Program-made: the position numbers and the translations under genes
From: Nocardia sp. CC227C
GTDB lineage: Bacteria > Actinomycetota > Actinomycetes > Mycobacteriales > Mycobacteriaceae
Reading direction: 5' to 3'
Assembly (NCBI RefSeq): GCF_030767025.1
Contig: NZ_JASITE010000001.1
Span: forward strand, 124,001 to 188,000
DNA: 64,000 nt
Shown here: positions 21,177-29,279 of the stretch, one piece after another
Layout: each line of letters starts with the position of its first letter
Position numbering within the stretch: the stretch's first letter is position 1
The notes under the pieces: model-generated
The model's database searches: none
What the model was told of the DNA's origin: nothing
What the model saw: only the letters and a program-made list of their open reading frames with translations

Positions 21177-22559
21177 TCACGGCCCATCCGCTCGGTCGGT
21201 GGCTCGGGTGCGCGGTCGGGTGGCGGGGATATCCGCGCCGATGATCTCGGGGGCGCACGGTGGCGGGTCGCCGAGGAGTTCCCGCTCGCGATTCCAGACG
21301 AGCCAGGCGGGGGTGGTGCGGGGCGCGTCCTGGTCGCCGCCGCCGCGCGCCGCCATGGGTGGGTACAGGCCCGGGAGCCAGGACGCGCCACGGGATGGGT
21401 TTTCGGAACGTGTTGGGGCGCGGGAGGTTCGGTCGGTCGGCTGGCCGGGGGTGCCGCGGCCGGGGTCGCCGGGTGTCAGGGGAGAGGCGGGTGTCCCCGG
21501 TGAGCCCGGCGGTGTCATCGGGCCGGGCGTCGCGGGCGGGGGCGGTGACGGTGTCGGGCCGGGCGTCGTCGGGTGAAGCGGTGCGGTCGGGCCGGGTGTC
21601 GTCGCGGAATGTGGTAGCACCGACGGGCCGGGTGCCACGCCGGACGGTGTGGTCGTGGGATCGTCGTGCGCCGCGCCCTGCGAGCTGGCGTGGGGCGGTG
21701 GCTCGGACGTTCCGGGGTCGGTCCGGGCGGGCGCGTTCTGGTCCTCGGGGCCAGGCGAATTCCCGACAGCGGCAGTCGGTTCGGTGGGCGTAGCGGGTAA
21801 CCGGCTCTCGCGGTCCGATGTCGCGTCGGATCGGCCATCGTATCCGGTCGGGTGAGCGGGGTTGGTGGCCGAGCTCGGGCGGCCGGGCGCGGTCGGGTCG
21901 GGAAGCGTTGTGGCGGAACCGTATTCGCTCCCATCCCGGGCGGATCGGATGGGCTCGAAGGCCGGTACGCCGGATCCGGCCGGAGGGTAGATCGGCACGT
22001 AGTTCGCCTCCAGCGCGGCCACGGCGAGCTGATACTGCTCCTCCGCGAATCGCTGCGCCGCCGGGTCCGCGATGCCCGTCGGAAAGGCCGTCGCGGCGTG
22101 CGCGCCCGTCGTCACGTCGGAAGCCGGTGGCGGCACCGTTCTCCGCACTGCCTCGGCTCCGTAGGCGGCGGCCGTGATGCGACGCCCGGCATTGCGCGCC
22201 ACCTCCGCGACGTCCATGGCCTGTGCCACGAACGCACGTGCCGCCGCCGCGGCGGCCTCGGCGATCTGCCCCTGCAACGCCTCGGCGAGCGCGGATTGCA
22301 CCGTCATGTGCAGGCCGGTCGCCGCTCCGCTCAGGCTGTCGGCGACCGCGACCCAGGTGTCGGCGCTCTCGTGCATGGCGGCTGGATCCATCTCTCGCAC
22401 TCGCTCGTGAATCTCGGCGTGCGTCAGCCCGGCGAAATGCTCCATCCGCCAGATGTAGTCGGGGTCGACGCCAGCGTGCGATACGCGCCGCTGCTCGCGT
22501 TCCGCACCGTGCTGGGCGCGGCGGGCGGCGACGCCGGGGTGCGGCAGTTCCGGGTCCAT
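21177..22559 (-). CDS. PPE/WXG-like N-terminus with long Pro/Thr-rich tail
   Basis: A 460-residue protein. Residues about 35-140 are helical and Ala-rich with spaced Met/Trp residues (MHESADTWVAVADSL... then VAEVARNAGRRITAAAYGAE), a pattern resembling EspB/PPE-type proteins of type VII secretion. The last ~250 residues are low-complexity Pro, Thr, Gly and Ser. No signal peptide is seen. The ATG follows a well-placed GGAGG. No ESX machinery or partner WXG100 gene lies in this window, so secretion is inferred only. The gene is transcribed in the same direction as the tRNA-like/790-aa unit, 217 bp downstream of it. Confidence 0.6.
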   Translation of the reverse strand: MDPELPHPGVAARRAQHGAEREQRRVSHAGVDPDYIWRMEHFAGLTHAEIHERVREMDPAAMHESADTWVAVADSLSGAATGLHMTVQSALAEALQGQIAEAAAAAARAFVAQAMDVAEVARNAGRRITAAAYGAEAVRRTVPPPASDVTTGAHAATAFPTGIADPAAQRFAEEQYQLAVAALEANYVPIYPPAGSGVPAFEPIRSARDGSEYGSATTLPDPTAPGRPSSATNPAHPTGYDGRSDATSDRESRLPATPTEPTAAVGNSPGPEDQNAPARTDPGTSEPPPHASSQGAAHDDPTTTPSGVAPGPSVLPHSATTPGPTAPLHPTTPGPTPSPPPPATPGPMTPPGSPGTPASPLTPGDPGRGTPGQPTDRTSRAPTRSENPSRGASWLPGLYPPMAARGGGDQDAPRTTPAWLVWNRERELLGDPPPCAPEIIGADIPATRPRTRATDRADGP

Positions 22560-22775
22560 CGGCGGCCTCCGTCCACGGGTGTCGTGTAGATAGGACGCAC
22601 CCGGTGCTCGCCGGGTTCCGGTGCGGGTGTGCCTTCCGGTGATTCGCCGCGCCACGCCGCGAAGCATCCGGTCGGTCGACGTACGGGGCGGGGAGTTCCC
22701 GTGGCGGGCTCGCCGGACGGCCGGTGTCGCCGCACTGTCCAGCTGAGCAGGCGGCGTCCGGTAGGGACACCGGAC

Positions 22776-25148
22776 CTAAGGCCCGCCGAAGAGCCAGTGC
22801 CGCCGTGCCGTCCAGCCGAGCAGGCGGCGGCCGGAGCCGTCGGGCACCCAGCCTTGCCGGGTGAAACGACCGCCTTCGACGATATGGCCCAAGCCCTCGA
22901 CGGCGAGTGCGAGCGGGGTGCCCCCGGCGTCGGCGCGCAGGCGCAGCACCTGCTCCCGCTGGGTGTCGCGGTCGCATGCGGCGAGCAGGAACACTCCCTG
23001 ACGCCAGGCGTAGGCGGCGTTCTTCGCCGCGGTGAGCTCCGCGTGCTGGGTCGGCGTGGGGCGGCTCAGCTGGCGTACCACCCAGGTGAAGGTGTCGCGG
23101 GCGAGGTCCGGCGCGTCCTCCCGTACGCGCTCCGACAAGTCGAGCGCGTCGATGAGAACCGCCAGATTGTGTGTGGTGAGGATCTGGCTCTGCTCCAGAA
23201 TCGCCCCATTGCGCGCGACATAGCCGCCGTCGCAACCGGCCTCGCCCGCCCGGCGCGTGCACAGTTCGGTGAATCCCGTGGCCGTGGCCCGGCCCCACCG
23301 CCGCTTCGTCTTGCCGTGCCCGATCCAGTCGCCGGGCGACGGCAGGTCGTAATACGCCTGGTACAGCGTTCCTTCCAGCGTCCGCCCGGCCACCTGCGCG
23401 GCATCGGCCCACTTGGTGGTGAAGGTGCCCATGAAGATATCCGCCGCCACCTCCTCGACCAGCGGCAATCCCAGCTCCGCCTGCCGCGCGAGCGCACCGA
23501 ATTCCCGCACCAGCGGATTCGGCAGTACGGCATACGGAAACGCGCCGAGCGTCAGCAGCGTCATCTGCCCGAGCAGCCGCCGCGCCGCCCGCGCGCTGTC
23601 GCGGGTCGAGCCGCCGGTACCGCGTCGCGCACGGGCGGCGTCCGCGCGCGATCCGGCCGTACCGTCGACCCGCAGCGGTTCCATCGCGGTGACCCACGGC
23701 AGTTCTTCGAAGCGCGCCTGGCCCCGCAGGTTCAGCAGCAGCAGGCCGCGGCGGCGTCGGAAGGCGGTATAGAGCTGCCCGTAGAGGTTCGCGGCGGCCG
23801 GGTCGGCGATATCGGCGGCCAGCAGGTGCGCGGTGAGCTGCGGCAGCACCCGCGCCAGCATATCGCCGGAGCCGATGATGCCGCGCCGGATCAACTCGTC
23901 GGCCGACGCCTCCAGGGCACGGGCCGCCTTGTCCAGCAGATGCCGGGGAACGGCTGTGCCGGAGGGGATGTCGCAGCCGTCGGCGTCGGAGACCGGAGCC
24001 GATATCGGGGCGAGGTCGGGAATGCCGCCCTCGGCCGGATAGTCCCGGAGCCGCTCGGTGAGCACTGCCGCGAATGCCGTATGCGGCGGGGCCGCAATGG
24101 ATTTCTTATGGTCAGCGCGTACCCGGGCGCGTTCGGCGCTGTCCGGCGCACCGTGCCGGGTGACCGTATTGGCGATGGCGCGGCGAATCCAGCCGACCTG
24201 GCGGGCCGTGAGATTCGCGCTACCGTCGGGGCAGCTGAGCAGTGCGTCGTGCAGGCGCGCGAAATTGCCCTTGGGATGGGCGTGCCGCCCGATCCGGCCG
24301 TAATCCCGCTGTGCGACAGCGACATCGGCCAGCCAGCGGTCGCGTTCGCCCGCCCAGTTCGCGGGCAGCCGACGGCACGGCCAGCCGCCGCGGACCGCCC
24401 CGGCCTCGTCCAGCGTCGGCAGCTCACCCGCCACCGTCGCGCACCACAGGGCGACCAACCGGTCGTAGAGCGGATTCCACACCTCCAGGGTGGTGCGCAT
24501 GGCGGTCAGCGGCTCCGGCGTCCGCGCGGCACGCAACGCGCGGCGCACCTCGCCGACCGAGGCCACCCGCACCGCCGTGCCCGCGGGTCGTGCCGTCGGG
24601 TCGAACGGCGGCACGAATCGCAGCCGACCCAGCAGCGGCGACAGCTCCGCCACCAGATCCAGGGCTTCGGTGTCGAAACCGCGGTCCAGCAGCAGCGCGA
24701 CCACGGGCAGTGCGGCGTCCTCCGGCACCTCGATCCGATAGCGCCCGGATCGAAGGGCGGTGAGCAGTTCGGCCTGCCCGGCATCGCCGAGATACCAGCG
24801 GTTCAACCGCTCCCGATCGGTGCGACCGGGCACCTCGTCGGGCAGTCGTGCGAGCAGCGCGGATTCGGCCGCGCCGAGCGGCAGTTCCGCCAGCGCCCGC
24901 CCCGTCGCGAAGCCGCCGTGGGCCACCTCGAGGGTCACCCACGCGGGCAGCCCCGCGACCGGCGTGCGGTCCCCGACGCGCAGCGAACCGTTCGCCATGC
25001 CGGCCAGCACGTCGCGCCAGCGCCGCACCCGGGTGCGCGCCCGCTCCCGCTCCGCGCCCTCGGCGGCTCGGGCGGCCGCCGCGGCGGCGCGCTCCAACTG
25101 CCCGGTCGCGTACCGCGCCGGACCGTCCCGAAACGACTGATCGGACAA
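22776..25148 (-). CDS. Large protein of unknown function downstream of two tRNA-like RNAs
   Basis: A 790-residue protein (795 if the GTG at 25163 is used). TTG at 25148 is preferred because GGGGAGA lies 5 bases upstream, while the GTG has no RBS. I do not recognise the family. It looks soluble and mostly helical, with an Ala/Arg-rich coiled stretch near the start, an Ala/Arg/Asp-rich linker at about 510-530, and a C-terminal third with motifs such as SQILTTHNLAVLI, LYQAYYDLPSPGDW and RQGVFLLAACDRDTQREQV. No Walker, nuclease, MIDAS or HTH motif is evident. Its start is 32 bases from the 3' end of a tRNA-like RNA on the same strand, so both RNAs are probably in its leader transcript. Confidence 0.75.
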   Translation of the reverse strand: MSDQSFRDGPARYATGQLERAAAAAARAAEGAERERARTRVRRWRDVLAGMANGSLRVGDRTPVAGLPAWVTLEVAHGGFATGRALAELPLGAAESALLARLPDEVPGRTDRERLNRWYLGDAGQAELLTALRSGRYRIEVPEDAALPVVALLLDRGFDTEALDLVAELSPLLGRLRFVPPFDPTARPAGTAVRVASVGEVRRALRAARTPEPLTAMRTTLEVWNPLYDRLVALWCATVAGELPTLDEAGAVRGGWPCRRLPANWAGERDRWLADVAVAQRDYGRIGRHAHPKGNFARLHDALLSCPDGSANLTARQVGWIRRAIANTVTRHGAPDSAERARVRADHKKSIAAPPHTAFAAVLTERLRDYPAEGGIPDLAPISAPVSDADGCDIPSGTAVPRHLLDKAARALEASADELIRRGIIGSGDMLARVLPQLTAHLLAADIADPAAANLYGQLYTAFRRRRGLLLLNLRGQARFEELPWVTAMEPLRVDGTAGSRADAARARRGTGGSTRDSARAARRLLGQMTLLTLGAFPYAVLPNPLVREFGALARQAELGLPLVEEVAADIFMGTFTTKWADAAQVAGRTLEGTLYQAYYDLPSPGDWIGHGKTKRRWGRATATGFTELCTRRAGEAGCDGGYVARNGAILEQSQILTTHNLAVLIDALDLSERVREDAPDLARDTFTWVVRQLSRPTPTQHAELTAAKNAAYAWRQGVFLLAACDRDTQREQVLRLRADAGGTPLALAVEGLGHIVEGGRFTRQGWVPDGSGRRLLGWTARRHWLFGGP

Positions 25149-25180
25149 CGAATCTCCCCACACTGAAATGACGGATCAGA

Positions 25181-25251
25181 CCTGGCGGCAGGATTCGAAC
25201 CCGCGCCTTCCCGGTGCCGAGCCGGGTGCTCTGCCACTGAGCTACACCAGG
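25181..25251 (-). tRNA. tRNA-like RNA A (anticodon position CGG), atypical
   Basis: The minus strand folds as a full cloverleaf of 71 bases: acceptor CCTGGTG/CGCCAGG, D-arm GCTC/GAGC with a 7-base loop, anticodon stem CCCGG/CCGGG with loop CTCGGCA, a 5-base variable loop, and T-arm GCGGG-TTCGAAT-CCTGC. Anticodon CGG would read Pro codon CCG, but position 37 is C (normally a purine), the residue after position 72 is T, and no CCA is encoded. It lies 10 bases after a second tRNA-like RNA and 32 bases before the large unknown gene. It could be a real tRNA, a degraded one, or a tRNA-mimicking noncoding RNA; I favour the last. Confidence 0.7.
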
Positions 25252-25261
25252 GCGTCGTAGA

Positions 25262-25332
25262 CGTGGAGGCGGGATTCGAACCCGCGCCCGCCCGGTGAGC
25301 AGCCGGGAGATCTGCCGCTGATCTACTCCACG
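25262..25332 (-). tRNA. tRNA-like RNA B (anticodon position GCT), atypical
   Basis: A second 71-base cloverleaf: acceptor CGTGGAG/CTCCACG, D-arm GATC/GATC with loop AGCGGCA, anticodon stem CCCGG/CCGGG with loop CTGCTCA, short variable loop, and T-arm GCGGG-TTCGAAT-CCCGC. Anticodon GCT would mean serine, but tRNA-Ser has a long variable arm and this has only 5 bases. As in RNA A, position 37 is C, position 1 pairs as C1-G72, the next bases are TCT and no CCA is encoded. The shared anticodon stem and T-arm suggest duplication. Function as a translating tRNA is doubtful. Confidence 0.68.
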
Positions 25333-25342
25333 AGACGTTCGG

Positions 25343-25348
25343 ATCGTA
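25343..25348 (-). promoter_or_regulatory. Candidate -10 element for the tRNA-like transcript
   Basis: TACGAT on the minus strand lies 11 bases upstream of the 5' end of tRNA-like RNA B, placing a start site near 25336. No good -35 match is visible at 17-18 bases. If real, one promoter would drive both RNAs and the large downstream gene. Confidence 0.35.
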
Positions 25349-25458
25349 TCCGCGGCCACGTGATCGGGCACGCGAATTTACCGGGCGTCCAGCCTGGAGC
25401 CCGTCGAGTCTTCCGGGCGGGTGAAAGCGTGGTGCCGGAGGACGCGCGCCCGGTGATC

Positions 25459-25791
25459 TCAGTCGGTGGGTGTGCCGATCCGTAGTCGGTTGCCGTCGGG
25501 ATCTCGCAGCTCGATCTCCCGCGCCCACGGCGCGTCCTCGACCGCCACACCGAATTCGGCGGCGATGGCGTCGACATCGCGCACCGAGAGGTAGACGAGC
25601 GTGTCCGGCTGGGCGTCACCGGTGTGCTCCGACAGGAACAACCGCATATGACCCCGCGCCACCTCGACGAATGCCGGGAGGTCGGGTGCGAAACGGTGCT
25701 CCCACCGCTGGGTGAATCCGAGCCGCTCGTACCAGTGGACCGTGGCCGCGGCATCGGCGACGCGGAGCACGGGGACAACCTGTTCGCGCAT
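25459..25791 (-). CDS. VOC-family protein (bleomycin-resistance/glyoxalase fold)
   Basis: A 110-residue single-unit VOC protein: VVPVLRVADAAATVHWYERLGF at the start, HMRLFLSEHTGD in the middle and a REIELRDPDGNRLRIGTP ending with the conserved acidic residue and DPDGN turn. Length and pattern resemble bleomycin-binding resistance proteins, which dimerise to sequester the drug. A metal-dependent glyoxalase-like enzyme is the alternative. It diverges from the EEP-family gene at 25934. Confidence 0.85.
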   Translation of the reverse strand: MREQVVPVLRVADAAATVHWYERLGFTQRWEHRFAPDLPAFVEVARGHMRLFLSEHTGDAQPDTLVYLSVRDVDAIAAEFGVAVEDAPWAREIELRDPDGNRLRIGTPTD

Positions 25792-25933
25792 GCGCCGATG
25801 GTCGCAGACGCCACCGACAGTCGCGCCCCGGTGTGCCGGATGCCGGGGCGGACGAGCACATCGGCGGCGTTCGCGCGGCCGGAAGCGGGCGTGCCGCTGT
25901 CCAGTAGGGTGGTCGCCGAAGGGGAGGTATCAC

Positions 25934-26959
25934 GTGGTGCAACAGCAGGGTTTCGCCGGATATCCGGGGGATGCGGCGGCCGACGACACGGTCGTGCCGG
26001 CGCGGTCGCGGGCCGATCGGGTGCGGCACCGGTTCTCCCGGGTGCTGCTGGTGCTGGGCTGGCTGTCCGTGGTCGTCGGATGTGCCGGGGTGGCCCTGCA
26101 CTACGCCTCGTGGGCGCAGCGCGAGATCGTGCTGGCGGCCTCCTTCGCGCCCTACCTCATGCTCGGCGCGGTGGCCGGTGCGGCGCTGCTGCTGCTGGCG
26201 CGCGGCTGGCGCAGCGCACTGCTGGCCGGAGCGGTCGTCGCGGCCGCGCTGTTCAGCCAGCTCACCCTGTTCGTGCCGGACGGCAAGGCCGACTACGCCG
26301 TCGAGATGCCGGTCATGCAGTCCAACCTGTATTTCGGCAAGGCGGACGCGGACGCGCTGGTGCGGGAGGTGCGCGACAACGGCATCGAACTGCTGACGCT
26401 CGAGGAGCTCACCCCCGAGATGCTGCTGCGCCTGGAGGCCGCCGGGCTGGATGCCGAACTGCCGTACCGGTACGTCGCGCCGCTGGGCGGCGGCGCGGGC
26501 GGCGGCATCTTCAGCCGCCACCCGCTCCGGGACGGCGTCACCCTCGAGGGCTTCGAACTGGCTAATCTGCGCGCCACCATGCTGCACCCGCGGCGCGGAC
26601 CCGTGACGGTCTTCCAGTTCCACCCCGTCCCACCGCCGCTGAACTTCCCGGCCTGGGTCGATGAGATGCGCCGCATTCGCGAGCTGCTCACCGCCACGTC
26701 CGGCCCCGCCGTCGTCGGCGCGGATTTCAACGCCACCTTCGACCACTACGCCTACCGGCAGCTGCTGACCGGCCGTTTCGCCGACGCCGCCGAACTGGCC
26801 GGTGCGGGGCGGCTCACCAGCTGGCCCGAACAGCCGTCCTGGGGTCCGGTCATCGGCATCGATCGGGTGCTGGTCGCCGAGGGCCAGGCCGAGGACGTGC
26901 GCACCCTGGTGATCCCCGATTCCGACCACCGCGCGGTGCTCGCCCGTCTGCGGTTGTGA
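25934..26959 (+). CDS. Membrane EEP-family phosphatase, VanJ-like
   Basis: A 341-residue protein. Three membrane segments lie at about residues 37-58, 68-90 and 94-112. They are followed by an outward-facing endonuclease/exonuclease/phosphatase domain with TLEELTPE, GADFNATFDHYAY, IDRVLV and SDHRAVLARL motifs. This layout matches VanJ-type proteins, thought to act on undecaprenyl-linked cell-wall intermediates and reported to affect teicoplanin resistance. The GTG at 25934 follows GGGGAGG at good spacing. Substrate here is inferred only from the family. Confidence 0.85.
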   Translation: MVQQQGFAGYPGDAAADDTVVPARSRADRVRHRFSRVLLVLGWLSVVVGCAGVALHYASWAQREIVLAASFAPYLMLGAVAGAALLLLARGWRSALLAGAVVAAALFSQLTLFVPDGKADYAVEMPVMQSNLYFGKADADALVREVRDNGIELLTLEELTPEMLLRLEAAGLDAELPYRYVAPLGGGAGGGIFSRHPLRDGVTLEGFELANLRATMLHPRRGPVTVFQFHPVPPPLNFPAWVDEMRRIRELLTATSGPAVVGADFNATFDHYAYRQLLTGRFADAAELAGAGRLTSWPEQPSWGPVIGIDRVLVAEGQAEDVRTLVIPDSDHRAVLARLRL

Positions 26960-26972
26960 GCGACCGCGCCTC

Positions 26973-27803
26973 CTACAGGCGCGCCTCCAGCCACGCGAGC
27001 ATATCGCCGAGCACCTTGTCCTGCTCCGGCTCGTTGAACACCTCGTGGTAGAGGCCCTCGTACCGGATGACCGTGAGATCCTGTGAGCCGACGCCCTTTT
27101 CGAGCACGTCGGCGCTCGCGGGCGCGACCAGGCCGTCGGCGGTGCCCTGCAGCACCAGCAGCGGCGCGGTCAGCGTCGACAGGCGCTCCTTCACCCGGAC
27201 CGTGGCCTCCAGCATTTCCGCTCCGGTGCGCGCCACCACCGGTCCCGTGTACACCAGCGGATCGGTGTCGTAGGCGTGCACCACCGCGGGGTCGCGGCTG
27301 ATGAGCGTCGAATCCAGTTTCAGCACACCGAGATTCGGGGCGAACCGGGAGACCAGCGGGCCGAGCATGCGCTGGATGGGGTTCCCGGCCTCGATCTCGA
27401 CGGCCGCCGCCGACAGCACGATGCCGGACACGTCCAGGGGCGCGCGGGTGGCCAGGTAGGCGGTGATGAGCCCGCCCATGCTGTGGCCGATCACGAAGCG
27501 CGGCAGCCCCGGATGCCGCTCGGTGGCGATGGAGAGCATGGTCTCCACATTGTCGGCGGTGCTCTCCATGGATTCGATATTGGCCTTGCCGCCCGCGGAC
27601 CGCCCGTGCCCGATGTGGTCCAGGGCGTAGGCCGCGATACCGGCGTCGGCGAGGCGCCGGCCGACGTGTTCGTAGCGTCCCGAATGCTCGGCGATGCCGT
27701 GCACGATCACCGCGACCGCGCGCGGTTCGGCCTCGGGCAGCCACGCTCGCCAGTAGATCCGGCCGCCTTTGCCGTCGAATTCGCCGGTCTCGGTAGTGGT
27801 CAT
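26973..27803 (-). CDS. Monoacylglycerol lipase
   Basis: A 276-residue alpha/beta hydrolase closely resembling mycobacterial Rv0183. Motifs: VIVHGIAEHSGRYEH, YALDHIGHGRSAG, nucleophile elbow GHSMGG, LVLQGTADGLVAP with the acid, and YEGLYHEVFNEPE with the catalytic His. It hydrolyses monoacylglycerols to fatty acid and glycerol. A strong GAGGAGGAG RBS fixes the ATG at 27803. A short CGCGCCT/AGGCGCG hairpin spans its stop codon. Confidence 0.92.
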   Translation of the reverse strand: MTTTETGEFDGKGGRIYWRAWLPEAEPRAVAVIVHGIAEHSGRYEHVGRRLADAGIAAYALDHIGHGRSAGGKANIESMESTADNVETMLSIATERHPGLPRFVIGHSMGGLITAYLATRAPLDVSGIVLSAAAVEIEAGNPIQRMLGPLVSRFAPNLGVLKLDSTLISRDPAVVHAYDTDPLVYTGPVVARTGAEMLEATVRVKERLSTLTAPLLVLQGTADGLVAPASADVLEKGVGSQDLTVIRYEGLYHEVFNEPEQDKVLGDMLAWLEARL

Positions 27804-27884
27804 CGCTCCTCCTCGGTCGCATAACGCGACAATCCGGGCCTGGGTGCCGGGCCATTCTCCCACCGCGGCGCGGTCGTGGGCGGA

Positions 27885-29279
27885 TCAGCGAGCCAGGTTT
27901 TCGATGAGTCGGCGGTTGAAATCGAGCAGGCGGCCGTAGTTCTCGCGTGACAGCCGCTCGTCGGTGCCGTGAATCCGCTCCAGGTCCGCGCCGGTGAGCA
28001 CGATCGGCGCGAAATTGCAGCGGGTCTCGGCGAGATCGTCGTAGTGCCGGGAGTCGGTCGCGCCGGGCACCAGGCCGGAGGTCACCGCGATCCCGGGCAC
28101 CACCGCGCGCGCCAGCTCCGCGATGGTCGCGAACCACGGGCCGGGGGAGCGGGCCGTGGTCGGCTCGGAGGACATGCCGACCAGCTCGACGGCCACCTCG
28201 CGATCGGAGATCACCCGGCGGCAGTGCGCGAGCACGCCGTCCACCGAATCACCCGGCAGGATACGGAAATTCACCAGTGCCTCGGCGCGCTGCGGCAGCA
28301 CGTTCGCCTTCACGCCGCCGTGGATGACGGTGGGCGCGGTGGTGGTGCGCACCATGGCCTCGGTCTGCGGGCGCAGCGCCAGCACCCGCAGAATGGCGGG
28401 ACCGGCCACCCGGCTCAAGCCGAGGGCCGTGCGCCGCGGTTGGGACATGAACACCCGGATCCGGGCCAGCATATCGGCCGTCACCGGGGTCATGCGCAGC
28501 GGAAACGGATGCTCCTGCACCCGCGCCACCGCCCGCGCCAAGCGGCCGACCGCGGTGCGCCGCCCCGGCATGGACGAGTGCCCGCCCACCGCCGACACCG
28601 ACAGCCGCACCGTCGCATAGCCCTTCTCGCCCACCATGATGGTGGCCACCGGCCGGTCCACCCCGTCGGCGACGCCCTGGGTGATCACCCCGCCCTCGTC
28701 GAGCAGCAGATCGGCCCGCACGCCGAGTTCCCGCAGCCGCCGCGCCATCCGCACGGCCCCGCCGTCGCCGAACACCTCTTCGTCGTGTCCGAGTGCCAGA
28801 TACACCGTCCGGCGCGGTCGCACCCCCGCCGCCAGTGCCGCCTCCACCGCCTCCAGCAGCGCCACGGCGCGGCTCTTGTCGTCGATGGCCCCACGGCCCC
28901 AGATGAATTCGTCGTCCACGACCCCGGCGAACGGCGGATGGGTCCACGCCGCCTCGTCGTCGACGGGCACCACATCCAGATGCGCCAGCAGGATGGCCGC
29001 CGCGGGCGCGCGACCGAGGGTTCCCGCCGCCTCGGATGCCGTCGCGGACTCCTCGGTTCCGGTCCAGGCGTACAACCGGCTGTGCCCGAAGGTCTCCAGG
29101 TCCAGCCGCTCGTGCACCAGCGGGAAGCTGCGCTCCAGATGCGCGGCGAGCCGAGCGAACTGGCTGTCGTCGGTCTCCGCCGGATCCTCGCGGGAGATGG
29201 TGACGCAGCGCAAAGCCTCGGCCAGGCGTTCGGCGGTGGCCGCGTCGACGGCGGGGCCGGTGGCGGCGGTCGCGGTCAT
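27885..29279 (-). CDS. M20-family metallopeptidase/amidohydrolase
   Basis: A 464-residue zinc hydrolase of the M20 (CPS1/Gly-Xaa carboxypeptidase-like) group. Metal and catalytic blocks are AILLAHLDVVPVD, WGRGAIDDKSRAV and LALGHDEEVFGDGGA; the dimerisation domain follows and TSGLVPGATDSRHYDDL holds the last metal ligand region. Cytosolic, no signal peptide. The ATG overlaps the stop of the upstream CocE-type hydrolase gene (ATGA), so the two are translated together and may act in sequence on an acylated amino acid or peptide; that link is inference. Confidence 0.9.
   Translation of the reverse strand: MTATAATGPAVDAATAERLAEALRCVTISREDPAETDDSQFARLAAHLERSFPLVHERLDLETFGHSRLYAWTGTEESATASEAAGTLGRAPAAAILLAHLDVVPVDDEAAWTHPPFAGVVDDEFIWGRGAIDDKSRAVALLEAVEAALAAGVRPRRTVYLALGHDEEVFGDGGAVRMARRLRELGVRADLLLDEGGVITQGVADGVDRPVATIMVGEKGYATVRLSVSAVGGHSSMPGRRTAVGRLARAVARVQEHPFPLRMTPVTADMLARIRVFMSQPRRTALGLSRVAGPAILRVLALRPQTEAMVRTTTAPTVIHGGVKANVLPQRAEALVNFRILPGDSVDGVLAHCRRVISDREVAVELVGMSSEPTTARSPGPWFATIAELARAVVPGIAVTSGLVPGATDSRHYDDLAETRCNFAPIVLTGADLERIHGTDERLSRENYGRLLDFNRRLIENLAR

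Noticed and set aside
21034..23697. 887-residue Arg/Gly/Pro-rich reading frame on the minus strand
   Set aside because: It is an alternate frame of the PPE-like and 790-aa genes with typical GC-skewed composition and no RBS.
22776..25163. TROVE/Ro60 identity for the 790-aa protein
   Set aside because: I could not find a MIDAS or vWA motif or a recognisable TROVE start, so only the analogy of gene arrangement is kept.
25181..25332. tRNA genes as integration site of a mobile island
   Set aside because: No integrase gene and no duplicated tRNA 3' end was seen nearby.
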